A DNA stretch of 35,378 nt from an uncultured Clostridia bacterium (GTDB taxonomy: Bacteria; Bacillota; Clostridia; Christensenellales; Borkfalkiaceae), in contig CANRHB010000017.1 of the NCBI GenBank assembly GCA_947630325.1, forward strand, positions 1-35,378, given 5' to 3'. Positions 7,001 to 15,096 of the stretch are shown one piece after another. The translations under genes and the position numbers were made by a program. Under the pieces are notes generated by a model, which saw only the letters and a program-made list of their open reading frames with translations, did no database searches and was not told the DNA's origin. The first letter of the stretch is position 1. Each line of letters begins with the position of its first letter.

Positions 7001-8464
7001 TTAGGTGACGAATTGAAGAATATCGACGAGAACGGCGAAGCCTAAAAGGAGCACAAATCCGACGGCGTGGATGATGGCCTCCACCTTGCGGGAGATGGGC
7101 TTGCCGCGCACCCACTCGATGGCGGTGAACACCACCTTACTGCCGTCGAGCGCGGGAATGGGAAGCAGGTTGAACACGGCGAGATTGACGCCGATATAAC
7201 CCGCGATCTCGAGAAAATAGCGGAACCCGCGCGAGGCGATCTCCGACGTCATGCGGATGGTCGTGACGGGGCCGCCGAAGGCGGAGAGCCCCAATTTCCC
7301 CGTAAGAAGTTCGCCGATGACCTTGAAGATGCTCCCCGCGATCTTGAAGGAATAGACGAACGCGCGCCCGAGCGCCTCTCCGAATTTGAATTTATAGATG
7401 GCGTTGGCGAGGAAATACCCGTCGCCGTTGTCGCCGCCCTGCTCGTATTTGACGCCGAGCGCGTCCCATACGCTCGTGAAATCGGCGCTGTTTTTTACCG
7501 TGACGTCCGAGCGGAGCATGACGGTGATCTCCTTTTCCTCCCGATGATCGAAGGTGGGTTTCTCCCCTCCTTCCTCCTCCTTCCATTCCACGCCGAAAGC
7601 GCGGGAGACGCGCATTTTGACGAGGTCCCCCTTCTTTTTGCCGTTGAGGGCCTGCGCGATGTCCGAGGTGAGGTAGAGGTCCTTCCCCTCGATCTGCAAG
7701 AAGATGTCGAGGTCCTGCAAGCTGTACGCGGCGAACTCCCCTTCCGCTTCCTCCGTTTTATACACGGCGACCATTGTCTGGCCATAGGACAAAAATCCGA
7801 TAATGATGAGAAAGAGGGCGAGCAGATAGTTCATGAGCGCGCCCGCAACGAGCACGATGATGCGCTGCCAGCACGGACGGTTGGTGAAGTAGCCCGAGGT
7901 GTCGGTTGTGGTAGATCGGGGGCGGCCCCCCTCCCCTACCCCTCCCCCCGACGCGGGGGGAGGGCAAGAAGCGGTATCCTCCCCCGACGCGGAAGAGGTC
8001 GTGCTTCCCTGTGTGGGAGAGGTCGTACTTACCTGTGCAGAAGAGGTCGTACTTCCCTGTACGGAAGAGGTCGTACTTCCCTGTACGGAAGAGGTCACAT
8101 TTCCCTGTGAAGAAGAGCCTTGGTTTTGCTCCGTTGAAGCGGCAGGAGGAGAGGAAAGGTCGGTAAACGGTTCTTCCTTTTCGGCGCGCGCTTTTTCCTC
8201 CTCTTCGAGGCCGTCCTCGCCCGCAAAGGCGCAATAGCCCCCGAGCGGAATGATGCGGAGCGCAAAGAGTTCGCCCGTCTTTTTGCTCCTATGCTTGAAG
8301 AGGGCGGGCCCGAAGCCGACGGAGAATTCGTCGATTTTGAAATGAAGAAGTTTGCCGGCGAGATAGTGCCCGAATTCGTGGATGGTGACCATGACGAGCA
8401 GAATGAGGATCGCAAGCAGGACGGAACCCACCGTTCCCCATACCGACAGAAGATTATTTGCCAT
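7001..8464 (-). CDS. rseP: RseP/RasP-family site-2 intramembrane zinc metalloprotease with a low-complexity insertion
   Basis: The 487-residue membrane protease has the zinc motif HEFGH at residues 29-33 in the first membrane segment, and the third-helix motif NLLPIPALDGSK near the C-terminus (the family usually has LDGG). MNYLLALFLIIIGFL marks the second segment. Between the HExxH region and this segment, about residues 100-190 are an insertion of Ser/Thr/Gln repeats and Gly/Pro-rich sequence. The insertion coincides with a 24-bp tandem repeat (7991-8110) and an intergenic-type palindromic repeat (7925-7970). A degenerate PDZ-like region follows at about 225-280. The start at 8464 overlaps the end of dxr by 11 bases. 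An intact frame argues that the enzyme still works. Substrates are probably membrane-bound regulators or signal-peptide remnants (family knowledge). Confidence 0.92.
   Translation of the reverse strand: MANNLLSVWGTVGSVLLAILILLVMVTIHEFGHYLAGKLLHFKIDEFSVGFGPALFKHRSKKTGELFALRIIPLGGYCAFAGEDGLEEEEKARAEKEEPFTDLSSPPAASTEQNQGSSSQGNVTSSVQGSTTSSVQGSTTSSAQVSTTSPTQGSTTSSASGEDTASCPPPASGGGVGEGGRPRSTTTDTSGYFTNRPCWQRIIVLVAGALMNYLLALFLIIIGFLSYGQTMVAVYKTEEAEGEFAAYSLQDLDIFLQIEGKDLYLTSDIAQALNGKKKGDLVKMRVSRAFGVEWKEEEGGEKPTFDHREEKEITVMLRSDVTVKNSADFTSVWDALGVKYEQGGDNGDGYFLANAIYKFKFGEALGRAFVYSFKIAGSIFKVIGELLTGKLGLSAFGGPVTTIRMTSEIASRGFRYFLEIAGYIGVNLAVFNLLPIPALDGSKVVFTAIEWVRGKPISRKVEAIIHAVGFVLLLGFAVLVDILQFVT
7925..7970. 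repeat. GC-rich palindromic repeat (family C) inside rseP
   Basis: The plus strand reads CTCCCCTACCCCTCCCCC, then CGACGCG, then GGGGGAGGGCAAGAAG. The same unit, with AACAAGTTG or AACACGTTG in the middle, occurs between genes at about 21107-21150, 32894-32939 and 33223-33268, and inverted at 12911-12955. Within rseP it is translated in frame as a Gly/Pro-rich stretch at about residues 165-180. Confidence 0.85.
7991..8110. repeat. Five tandem copies of a 24-bp repeat inside rseP
   Basis: Copies start at 7991, 8015, 8039, 8063 and 8087 and share the plus-strand pattern GAGGTCGTACTTCCCTGT. Because 24 is a multiple of three the frame is kept, and the protein shows an eight-residue repeat of the type VQGSTTSS at about residues 119-158. 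Copies three and four differ at only one base. Confidence 0.95.
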
Positions 8465-9545
8465 AGATGTATCCGGATGCAACTGCGCGCGCACGCATAT
8501 CCGCCTCCCGCAGGGTCTCATAGTCCTCTGCGGGCATTTGCGGAATGCGGCCGAGCGTTTTTTCAATAGTTTCCGCGATCGCGGGGAAAGTTATCCCTCC
8601 CGCGAGAAAGGCATGTACGGCGACCTCCGCCGCCCCGTTGAGAAGGGCGGGAGCCGTCCCTCCCCTCTCGCCCGCCTCGAGCGCAAGCCCATAACAGGGG
8701 AATTTCTCCTCTGGGAGCCGCTCGAAATGAAGGGCCCCGAGAGCGGGAAGATCGAGCTCTCTTTCGCAGGGAAGCCGCTTTGGATAGGTAAGCGCAAGCT
8801 GGATGGGCACCTTCATGTCGGGATAGCCGAGTTGCGCCATCGCCGCGCCGTCCTCGAAAAAGACAAGGGAGTGCACGATGCTCTCGGGGTGCACCACGGC
8901 CTCGATCTGCGAAAAATCGGCTCCGTACAGCCACTTTGCCTCGATGACTTCATACCCCTTGTTGAGGAGGGTCGCGCTGTCCACCGTGATCTTGGGGCCC
9001 ATCTTCCACGTGGGGTGGCAAAGGGCGTCCTTTGCGGTGACGCGTTTGAGTTCTTCCTCCGTGCAGTGCAGAAAGGGCCCGCCGCTTGCCGTTAAAACGA
9101 GTTTTTTATAGGGTGCGCCGCGGTGAAAATTCAAACATTGGAAGAGCGCCGAATGTTCGCTGTCCACGGGCACGAGATCGACGCCTCGGCGTTCGACCTC
9201 CCGCATGACGAGTTCCCCGCCGCAGACGAGGGACTCCTTGTTGGCGAGGGCGATCTTCTTGCACACTTTTGCCGCCGCGAGGGTATAGGAGAGCCCCGCA
9301 AAGCCGCCCGCCGCGATGAACGCGACGTCGCACCCCTCGAAAAGAGTTTCGGGGGAAGGAGCGGACGGATCGCTTGCGAGGCAGGCGATCGGCGGATGAA
9401 ATTCTTCGGCAAGACGGACAAGCTCCCCGCCGCGGCTCCCCGAGACGAGGGCGGAAAAGCGAAAACTGTCGGGATGCGCCCGCACGACTTCGCACACCTG
9501 ATGCCCGATACTGCCCGTACAGCCGATGAGCGCTATGTTGACCAT
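8454..9545 (-). CDS. dxr: 1-deoxy-D-xylulose-5-phosphate reductoisomerase
   Basis: Dxr makes 2-C-methylerythritol 4-phosphate, the committed step of the MEP isoprenoid pathway, whose products supply UppS next door. The 363-residue protein has the NADPH loop GCTGSIGHQV at 8-17, ANKESLVCGGELVM, the metal and substrate motif VPVDSEHSALFQCL, then LTASGGPF and VHPESIVHSLV. The start at 9545 is preceded by GGGGAGGAA; an earlier in-frame ATG at 9578 has no such site. The length is a little short for the family (about 380-400) but all core motifs are present. It lies 92 bp after cdsA and its end overlaps rseP. Confidence 0.97.
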   Translation of the reverse strand: MVNIALIGCTGSIGHQVCEVVRAHPDSFRFSALVSGSRGGELVRLAEEFHPPIACLASDPSAPSPETLFEGCDVAFIAAGGFAGLSYTLAAAKVCKKIALANKESLVCGGELVMREVERRGVDLVPVDSEHSALFQCLNFHRGAPYKKLVLTASGGPFLHCTEEELKRVTAKDALCHPTWKMGPKITVDSATLLNKGYEVIEAKWLYGADFSQIEAVVHPESIVHSLVFFEDGAAMAQLGYPDMKVPIQLALTYPKRLPCERELDLPALGALHFERLPEEKFPCYGLALEAGERGGTAPALLNGAAEVAVHAFLAGGITFPAIAETIEKTLGRIPQMPAEDYETLREADMRARAVASGYIYGK

Positions 9546-9586
9546 GTTCTTCCTCCCCGGTGCGCCCCTGCGGCGCAAATTCCTTT

Positions 9587-9611
9587 GAAAAACGCCCGCC
9601 TGAGCGGACGT
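9587..9611 (-). terminator. Possible weak terminator/attenuator between cdsA and dxr
   Basis: On the minus strand ACGTCCG (9611-9605) pairs with CGGGCGT (9598-9592), with one G-U pair and a 6-base loop, followed by TTTTC. The T-tract is short, so it may only reduce readthrough into dxr-rseP. Confidence 0.4.
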
Positions 9612-9637
9612 GTCCCGTTTCTTCTATTCTATGCGTC

Positions 9638-10555
9638 TCAGCCTGCGATCATGATACGAAGTACGAGCACAAAGCAGACGATGAGAGAGGCATAGAGAGC
9701 CGAATCGATACGGTCGAGGATCCCGCCGTGTCCGGGCAGAATGTTGCCCATATCCTTGATCCCGATCTTGCGCTTGACGGCGCTCTCCACGAGGTCGCCC
9801 ACCTCCGCAAACGCCGCCGTAAGAATGCCGAGCCCGACGAACAGAATGAGGTTGAGGGGGTTTGAAAACATCGTCCACTGCGGCAAAAGCCCCAGATCGG
9901 CGAACCAGCCATAGACGAAAAAGAGCGCGGCCGCGCCGAGCGCACCCCCCAAAAAGCCGCCGATACCGCCGATGACCGTCTTGTTCGGGCTAACGTTGGG
10001 CGCCATCTTTTTGGGGAATTTTTTCCCGAACCATTTTCCGAACAGAAAAGCAAAACAGTCGGCAAAGGGACAGAGCACGAACACGAACAGAATGCCGATC
10101 TCCGAATAGGCGGGCATGTGATTGACGCCGCACATCACAAGCAAAAAGACGGACGGGAATACGTTTGCAAGAAGCGCATAGCCGATGGAAGAGAGGCTTG
10201 TCTTTTCATGACGGAACACGAGGAGGCTGAAAAGGATCGCCAGCCCCGCCATGAACACCGCAAAGGTAAGGTTGGGGGAATAGTTGACGACCTGCCGCCC
10301 CTGTGCCTGCAAGTATTTGTAGACCGAATCGCTGACGCAATAACAGACGATGATCCCCACCGCAAAGATCTGCACAATCGCACGTTCCACACGGTCGATC
10401 CTGTCCCCCAGCGCGCGGCACATTTCGAAGGTGCCGATGACTGAGAACAAAAGGATGAGAAGATCGAAAAAGAGGGGTTCGTTGAAAAACACCCTCAACG
10501 AAAAGAAGGCGATCAGGACCATCACATATATGACTGCTGTAATAAAGCGTTTCAT
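9638..10555 (-). CDS. cdsA: Phosphatidate cytidylyltransferase (CDP-diglyceride synthase)
   Basis: CdsA converts phosphatidic acid and CTP to CDP-diacylglycerol at the membrane. The 305-residue protein is strongly hydrophobic, with about eight membrane segments, and ends with the CDS signature: SAVKRKIGIKD followed by ILPGHGGILDRIDS. I took the ATG at 10555 (MKRFITAVIY), 22 bp after uppS; the ribosome-binding site there is weak (GAGAAT). The longer frame from 10612 overlaps uppS and is not needed. It sits in the usual uppS-cdsA-dxr-rseP order. Confidence 0.95.
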   Translation of the reverse strand: MKRFITAVIYVMVLIAFFSLRVFFNEPLFFDLLILLFSVIGTFEMCRALGDRIDRVERAIVQIFAVGIIVCYCVSDSVYKYLQAQGRQVVNYSPNLTFAVFMAGLAILFSLLVFRHEKTSLSSIGYALLANVFPSVFLLVMCGVNHMPAYSEIGILFVFVLCPFADCFAFLFGKWFGKKFPKKMAPNVSPNKTVIGGIGGFLGGALGAAALFFVYGWFADLGLLPQWTMFSNPLNLILFVGLGILTAAFAEVGDLVESAVKRKIGIKDMGNILPGHGGILDRIDSALYASLIVCFVLVLRIMIAG

Positions 10556-10577
10556 ATTCTCATAAGCCGTCCGAAGT

Positions 10578-11255
10578 TTATATTTTGCCGTAACGGCGCT
10601 CCCTGCCCGCATAGCTTGCGAGCGCGCGGTCGAGATCGGCGTTCGTGAATGCGGGAAACATTTTGTCCGAGAAATAAAGTTCCGTATAGGCGCATTGCCA
10701 GAGCAAAAAATTACTCAGCCGCTTCTCCTTGCCCGTGCGAATGAGAAGGTCGGGATCGGGCATCCCCGCCGTGGACAGAAGCCTTCCGAACTCCTCCTGA
10801 GAGAGTTCCTTTCCCCCGCGCACCGCTTGGTTGACCGCCGAGACGATCTCCTGCCGCGCGCCATAGCCGATGGCAAGGACAAGGGCGCCCCTCTCCCCCG
10901 CCGCGGTCGCCTCCTCCCCCTCTTTGGAGAGAGCGCCGATGTCGGGCGGGAGCAGGCTCAGATCGCCGATGACTTTGAGACGGATCCCCTTTTTGAGGAG
11001 CCGCCCGACGTTCTCGGCGAAATACTTCCGGAACAACGAAAACAGCCCGTCCAGTTCTTCCTGAGGACGGGAAAGATTTTCGGCGGAGAGCGCATAGAGG
11101 GTGACGTATTCCACGCCCATATCAAAGGCGTGTTCGCTGAGCGAGATCATGCGTTTCATGCCCTCGCGGTGCCCCGCACTGCGGGGAAGCAGACGCTTTT
11201 TTGCCCAGCGTCCGTTTCCGTCCATGATAATGGCGATGTGCCGCGGAAGCTCCAT
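10578..11255 (-). CDS. uppS: Isoprenyl (undecaprenyl) diphosphate synthase
   Basis: UppS condenses isopentenyl diphosphate onto farnesyl diphosphate in cis to make the C55 carrier for cell-wall synthesis. The 225-residue protein shows the catalytic IAIIMDGNGRWAKKR near the N-terminus (conserved Asp in MDGNGRW), YALSAENLSRPQEE, and the C-terminal LLIRTGKEKRLSNFLLWQ. The start ATG shares one base with the frr stop (TGATG), indicating coupled translation. The longer upstream frame to 11315 lies within frr and is rejected. Identification is firm. Confidence 0.96.
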   Translation of the reverse strand: MELPRHIAIIMDGNGRWAKKRLLPRSAGHREGMKRMISLSEHAFDMGVEYVTLYALSAENLSRPQEELDGLFSLFRKYFAENVGRLLKKGIRLKVIGDLSLLPPDIGALSKEGEEATAAGERGALVLAIGYGARQEIVSAVNQAVRGGKELSQEEFGRLLSTAGMPDPDLLIRTGKEKRLSNFLLWQCAYTELYFSDKMFPAFTNADLDRALASYAGRERRYGKI

Positions 11256-11824
11256 CAAATGGTGAGCAACTCCTTTTCCTTTGCGGAAACGATCTTCTCG
11301 ATCTCCGAAACGCACTTGGAGATGGCGTCCTCCACGTCCGTCTCGGCGTTTGAGGCCTCGTCCTCGGAGATCTCCTTGCCCGTTTTGAGTTTTTTGATCC
11401 CCTCCATCGCTTCTCTGCGGATGTTGCGGGCGGCGACCTTTGTCTCCTCGCCCATCTTCTTCACCTGCTTGACGAGTTCCTTTCTGCGCTCCTCGGTAAG
11501 TTCGGGGAACACGAGGCGGATGACGTTGCCGTCGTTGGTGGGGTTGATGCCGATGTTGGACGCCTGTATCGCCTTTTCGATGGCCTTCAAAAGGGATTTA
11601 TCCCACGGCGCAATGACGAGGCACCTTGCGTCCGCAACGGAGATGTTGCCGAGCTGTTTCAAGGGGCTCATCATGCCGTATGCTTCCACCTGCAATTTGT
11701 CGAGCACGTGCGGATTCGCCCGTCCCGCGCGGATGGCGGCATAGTCGTCCTGCAAGACGTTCTTGGCCTTGTCGAGCTTGTCGTCGAGCACGAGGAAGAT
11801 CTCTTCCAATTTTTCGTTTTCCAT
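11255..11824 (-). CDS. frr: Ribosome recycling factor
   Basis: RRF splits post-termination ribosomes together with EF-G. The 189-residue protein is full length and carries the family pattern: IRAGRANPHVLDKLQVEAYG, then LGNISVADARCLVIAPWDKS, NPTNDGNVIRLVFPELTEERRKEL in two adjoining parts, and the long helical arm around KVAARNIRREAMEGIKKL. An AGAGGGA site precedes the ATG. It follows pyrH by 21 bp and overlaps uppS by one base. Confidence 0.98.
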   Translation of the reverse strand: MENEKLEEIFLVLDDKLDKAKNVLQDDYAAIRAGRANPHVLDKLQVEAYGMMSPLKQLGNISVADARCLVIAPWDKSLLKAIEKAIQASNIGINPTNDGNVIRLVFPELTEERRKELVKQVKKMGEETKVAARNIRREAMEGIKKLKTGKEISEDEASNAETDVEDAISKCVSEIEKIVSAKEKELLTI

Positions 11825-11845
11825 AATCGTCCCTCTCTTTGAATT

Positions 11846-12556
11846 TTATTCGTTGGAAATGAGCGTCCCGAGCTGTTCTCCGCATACGGCGCGGAGCACG
11901 CTGTCGGGTTCGTTTAAGGCAAATGCCAGAACGGGGATGTGGTTTTCCATGCACATCGTCGCCGCGGTGGCGTCCATTGCCTTGAGGCCTTGGTTAAGGA
12001 TCTGCGAAAAAGTAAGTTTTTCGTACTTCTTCGCCTGCGGGTTGGTGTTGGGGTCGCTGTCATAGATGCCGTCCACGTTCTTTGCCATGAGCAGGACGTC
12101 CGCGCCGATCTCGCACGCGCGCTGTGCCGCCGCGGTGTCGGTGGAGCAGTACGGGTTGCCCGTGCCGCACGCCATGATGACGATGCGTCCCTTTTCGAAG
12201 TGGTGGAGCGCCTTGCGGAGGACATAGGGTTCGGCGACGGACACCATATTGAGCGCCGTCTGCACGCGGGTGGGAATGCCCTTTTGCTCGATGGCGTCCA
12301 TCATGGCGAGGGAGTTCATCACGGTAGCCAGCATCCCCATGTGATCGGCGGTGGTGCGGTCCATTTTGATGCCCTGCCTGCCCCGCCAGAAGTTGCCGCC
12401 GCCGATGACGAGGGCGATGTCCACCCCCATATTATGCACTTTTACGAGTTGGTCGACAACCATGGAGACGACTTCCTCATTGAGGCCGAACTTCTGCTTG
12501 CCTGCGAGCGCCTCGCCCGAGAGTTTGAGTAAGATCCGCTTATATTTGGGTTGCAT
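11846..12556 (-). CDS. pyrH: UMP kinase
   Basis: PyrH is the bacterial hexameric UMP kinase of pyrimidine nucleotide synthesis. The 236-residue protein begins MQPKYKRILLKLSGEALAG, followed by the glycine-rich VIGGGNFWRG and DHMGMLATVMNSLA; GTGNPYCSTDTAAAQRA and KNVDGIYDSDP are further family motifs. The start at 12556 has a GGGAG site; the upstream in-frame ATG at 12613 overlaps the promoter and is rejected. It leads the frr-uppS-cdsA-dxr-rseP unit from its own promoter, because a terminator and a repeat block separate it from tsf. Confidence 0.97.
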   Translation of the reverse strand: MQPKYKRILLKLSGEALAGKQKFGLNEEVVSMVVDQLVKVHNMGVDIALVIGGGNFWRGRQGIKMDRTTADHMGMLATVMNSLAMMDAIEQKGIPTRVQTALNMVSVAEPYVLRKALHHFEKGRIVIMACGTGNPYCSTDTAAAQRACEIGADVLLMAKNVDGIYDSDPNTNPQAKKYEKLTFSQILNQGLKAMDATAATMCMENHIPVLAFALNEPDSVLRAVCGEQLGTLISNE

Positions 12557-12584
12557 AGCATACTCCCGCAGTTTGATTTTCCTC

Positions 12585-12613
12585 AGTATAGCATAGTTTG
12601 GAAAAAATTGCAA
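12585..12613 (-). promoter_or_regulatory. Promoter of pyrH operon
   Basis: On the minus strand TTGCAA (12613-12608), a 17-bp spacer and TATACT (12590-12585) lie just upstream of pyrH, giving a leader of about 20 bases. Confidence 0.8.
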
Positions 12614-13094
12614 TACCTTGCATGAAATATTTTGTTATAAGGGTACGGAGGAAAGAAACCTTGCCCACCCCCTCCTTAGGAGGGGGCATGAAAACGGAAC
12701 CCCCTCCCCCTCAAGGGGCAGCCAAGAAGTAGCGCAACACCATTCCAAAATGTCATTTCGACCGAAGTGGAGAAATCTCACATTATTAAAACCAAGGTAG
12801 AGATTTCTCGACAAGCTCGAAATGACATATAAGAACGGCTTGGGAGAAATGACATATTAGAACGGCTTGGGAGAAATGACAATTAGAAGCGCGGGGGAAT
12901 CATCTCTACTCTTGCCTCCCCCCAACTTGTTGGGGGGAGGGTAGGGAAGGGGGCACCTTATTTTTCTTGTATGGTAAACCGCCCCCTTTCGTCGCGTGCG
13001 CGCCACTTTCCCCCGCTCCGCGAGGGACAGCAAGAATACCCCCACCACCCGTTTCGCGGGAGCCTCCCCCTGAAAGGGGTAGGCCTTCCGATTC
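12614..13094. repeat. Gene-free repeat mosaic between tsf and pyrH
   Basis: No gene is supported here. Visible units include GGAGGGGG-type palindromes at about 12665-12720. At 12750-12829 a long imperfect inverted repeat starts ATGTCATTTCGA and ends with TCGAAATGACAT. Two near-identical units containing ACGGCTTGGGAGAAATGACA lie at about 12835-12885. A family C palindrome in inverted orientation is at 12911-12955, and a family B unit, inverted, at 13037-13086. Confidence 0.8.
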
Positions 13095-13130
13095 CAAATA
13101 AAAACAGCCGACCGGAAGGGACGGCTGTTC
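13095..13130 (-). terminator. Terminator after tsf
   Basis: On the minus strand AACAGCCG (13129-13122) pairs with CGGCTGTT (13110-13103), followed by TTTTATTTGG. It ends the rpsB-tsf transcript 16 bp after the tsf stop. Confidence 0.8.
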
Positions 13131-13145
13131 GAATGACTACACTAT

Positions 13146-14048
13146 TTACTTCTTCATCGCTTCGACCTGCTTTGCGACTTCTTCGCTCAGGTCCTCGGCC
13201 TTCTTCTCGATGCCCTCGCCGCGGACGAAACAGCAGAACTCTTTCAAAGAAACAGGCGTTTTCTTAGCCACGTTCTCGATGAGCTGTTTGACGGTGACCG
13301 AGTCGTCCTTGACGTACTTCTGCTCCAAGAGGCAGTTGTCCTCGAAGAACTTCTTCACCCTGCCGACCACGATCTTTTCGGCGATCGCCTCGGGCTTGCC
13401 CTCGTTCATGACTTCCTTTTTGAGGATCTCCTTCTCGTGCTCCACCACGTCTGCGGGAACATCTTCCGCCGCAAGATAGCGGGGCGTTGCGAATGCGACG
13501 TGGAGCGCCACGTTGTGCGCAAGTTCTCTCGTTTCGGGGGTCTCTGTGCCCTCGAAGTTGAGCAGAACGCCGCGCGTGCCGCCCATGTGGATATACGTCT
13601 CGATGAGCCCCGCGCTCTCAAAGCAAACAAAGCGGCGGACGGAGATCTTTTCCCCGATGACGCCCGTCTGCTCCTGCAGGAAGGTCTCCACCGTCTTGCC
13701 GCCCATGTCGAGGGCAAGCAGTTCTTCCACGTTTGCGGGTTTCTTCTCTGCGGTGATCTTGGCGACAGCCTCCACGAGTGCGCCGAACTTTTCGCCGTTG
13801 GCGACAAAGTCGGACTCGCAGTTGACTTCGACGAGCACGCCCGTGCCGTTTGCGACATATGCCTGCACGAGGCCCTCCGCCGCAACCTTGCTTGCGCGCT
13901 TAGCGGCCTTTGCGATCCCTCTCTCGCGGAGAAGTTCCGCCGCCTTGGTCATATCGCCGTCCGCGTCCGTAAGGGCGCGCTTGCAATCCATCATTCCCGC
14001 GCCCGTCTGTTCACGAAGCGCCATAACGTCTTTCGCAGTAAATGCCAT
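13146..14048 (-). CDS. tsf: Elongation factor Ts
   Basis: EF-Ts exchanges GDP for GTP on EF-Tu. The 300-residue protein starts with the UBA-like domain and the signature LREQTGAGMMDCKRAL at about 11-26. VEVNCESDFVA follows at about 73-83, and two core subdomains fill the rest, including VALHVAFATPRYL. Length and motif order are normal. It follows rpsB by 20 bp, the near-universal arrangement, and is closed by a terminator. Confidence 0.98.
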   Translation of the reverse strand: MAFTAKDVMALREQTGAGMMDCKRALTDADGDMTKAAELLRERGIAKAAKRASKVAAEGLVQAYVANGTGVLVEVNCESDFVANGEKFGALVEAVAKITAEKKPANVEELLALDMGGKTVETFLQEQTGVIGEKISVRRFVCFESAGLIETYIHMGGTRGVLLNFEGTETPETRELAHNVALHVAFATPRYLAAEDVPADVVEHEKEILKKEVMNEGKPEAIAEKIVVGRVKKFFEDNCLLEQKYVKDDSVTVKQLIENVAKKTPVSLKEFCCFVRGEGIEKKAEDLSEEVAKQVEAMKK

Positions 14049-14068
14049 AACCGTATTCTCCTTTTATT

Positions 14069-14857
14069 TTACTCTTCGGCGGGAGCTGCGGGCTCCTCTG
14101 CCACGGGCTCAACCGCCTGTTCTTCGGCGGGAGCCTCTTCGGGCTCCTCGGGCTCTTCCTTGACTTCGAACGTCTCGCCCTGGTTCGCCTCGATGACCGC
14201 GTTTGCGATGACGGAAGAGAGCAACTTGATGGCACGGATCGCGTCGTCGTTGCCGGGGATCACGTAATCGATGAGGTCGGGATCGCAGTTGGTGTCGGTG
14301 ATCGCAACGATCGGAATGTGCAACTTGCGCGCCTCCGCAACGGCGATGTCCTCTTCATGAGGGTCGACGACGAAGAGAAGCCCGGGCAAAGAGCGCATGT
14401 TCTTGATGCCGCCCAAGTTCTCCTGGAGTTTTGCCATCTCCTTTTTGAGACCGAGCACTTCCTTTTTGGGGAGAAGGTCGAACTCGCCGCTCTCCTCCAT
14501 TCTCTCGAGTTTTTCGAGATACTCGATGCGGCCGCGGATGGTCTTGAAGTTGGTGAGGCAACCGCCGAGCCAACGGGAGTTGACATAGTACTGTCCGCAA
14601 CGCTCCGCCTCTTCCTTGATGGCGTCCTGCGCCTGCCGCTTGGTGCCGACAAAGAGCACGGTCTTGCCCGACTTGACCATTTCGACAACGTAAGCATACG
14701 CCTCTTCGACGAGTTTTGCCGTCTTTTCGAGGTCGATGATGTGGATGTCGTGGCGCGCCGCGAAGATGTACTTCTTCATCTTGGGGTTCCACTTTCTCGT
14801 CTGGTGTCCGAAATGGACGCCCGCTTCGAGAAGCTGTTTCATGGTGATAACTGCCAT
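14069..14857 (-). CDS. rpsB: 30S ribosomal protein S2 with acidic C-terminal tail
   Basis: S2 is a late-assembling protein of the small subunit. The 262-residue product has [20 protein letters not shown] at 5-24, [26 protein letters not shown] and [19 protein letters not shown]. The last 35 or so residues are almost only Glu, Pro, Ala and Val ([13 protein letters not shown]), a tail seen in many Clostridia but not in the conserved fold. A GGAGG site precedes the ATG. The 123-base leader contains hairpins that may mediate autoregulation. Confidence 0.98.
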   Translation of the reverse strand: MAVITMKQLLEAGVHFGHQTRKWNPKMKKYIFAARHDIHIIDLEKTAKLVEEAYAYVVEMVKSGKTVLFVGTKRQAQDAIKEEAERCGQYYVNSRWLGGCLTNFKTIRGRIEYLEKLERMEESGEFDLLPKKEVLGLKKEMAKLQENLGGIKNMRSLPGLLFVVDPHEEDIAVAEARKLHIPIVAITDTNCDPDLIDYVIPGNDDAIRAIKLLSSVIANAVIEANQGETFEVKEEPEEPEEAPAEEQAVEPVAEEPAAPAEE

Positions 14858-14980
14858 ATATCCTCCGTTTTCCTCCCCTCTTTGCGGCAGTTCCGCTCCT
14901 TTCCCGCAGGAATAGATTTACGGGCACGGAGAGCGGCGCAAAAGAAGGTGTGGATTTGCCTGCGGCATTTTTCCGCAGAC
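14858..14980 (-). promoter_or_regulatory. Structured 5' leader of rpsB-tsf
   Basis: The leader from the predicted start at about 14980 to the rpsB ATG contains CTGCGG/CCGCAG (14978-14973 with 14965-14960), almost at the 5' end. A second possible stem, TGCGG/CCGCA (14908-14904 with 14887-14883), lies close to the ribosome-binding site. Many ribosomal protein operons are controlled by their own product through such leaders; whether this one is remains inference. Confidence 0.45.
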
Positions 14981-14986
14981 TGATAA

Positions 14987-15015
14987 AGTATATCATACCC
15001 GACAAAATTTTGCAA
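14987..15015 (-). promoter_or_regulatory. Promoter of rpsB-tsf
   Basis: On the minus strand TTGCAA (15015-15010), a 17-bp spacer and TATACT (14992-14987) predict a start near 14980. It has the same -35 and -10 boxes as the pyrH promoter. Confidence 0.8.
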
Positions 15016-15044
15016 GTTCTTTTACGGTGTGAAACGGGAAATTT

Positions 15045-15091
15045 TTACAAGAAAACGCCGCCGCGCCGCAAATTTTTTGCGGCGCGGCGGC
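15045..15091 (-). terminator. Terminator after engB
   Basis: A perfect 16-bp stem (15057-15072 with 15076-15091) lies five bases past the engB stop, followed on the minus strand by GTTTTCTTGT. Confidence 0.8.
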
Positions 15092-15096
15092 TGATT

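Noticed and set aside
7991..8110. CRISPR array
   Set aside because: The 24-bp units are directly adjacent without spacers and are coding; no cas genes are present.
7001..8464. rseP as a pseudogene disrupted by a repeat
   Set aside because: The frame is intact, the inserted length keeps phase, and both catalytic motifs remain.
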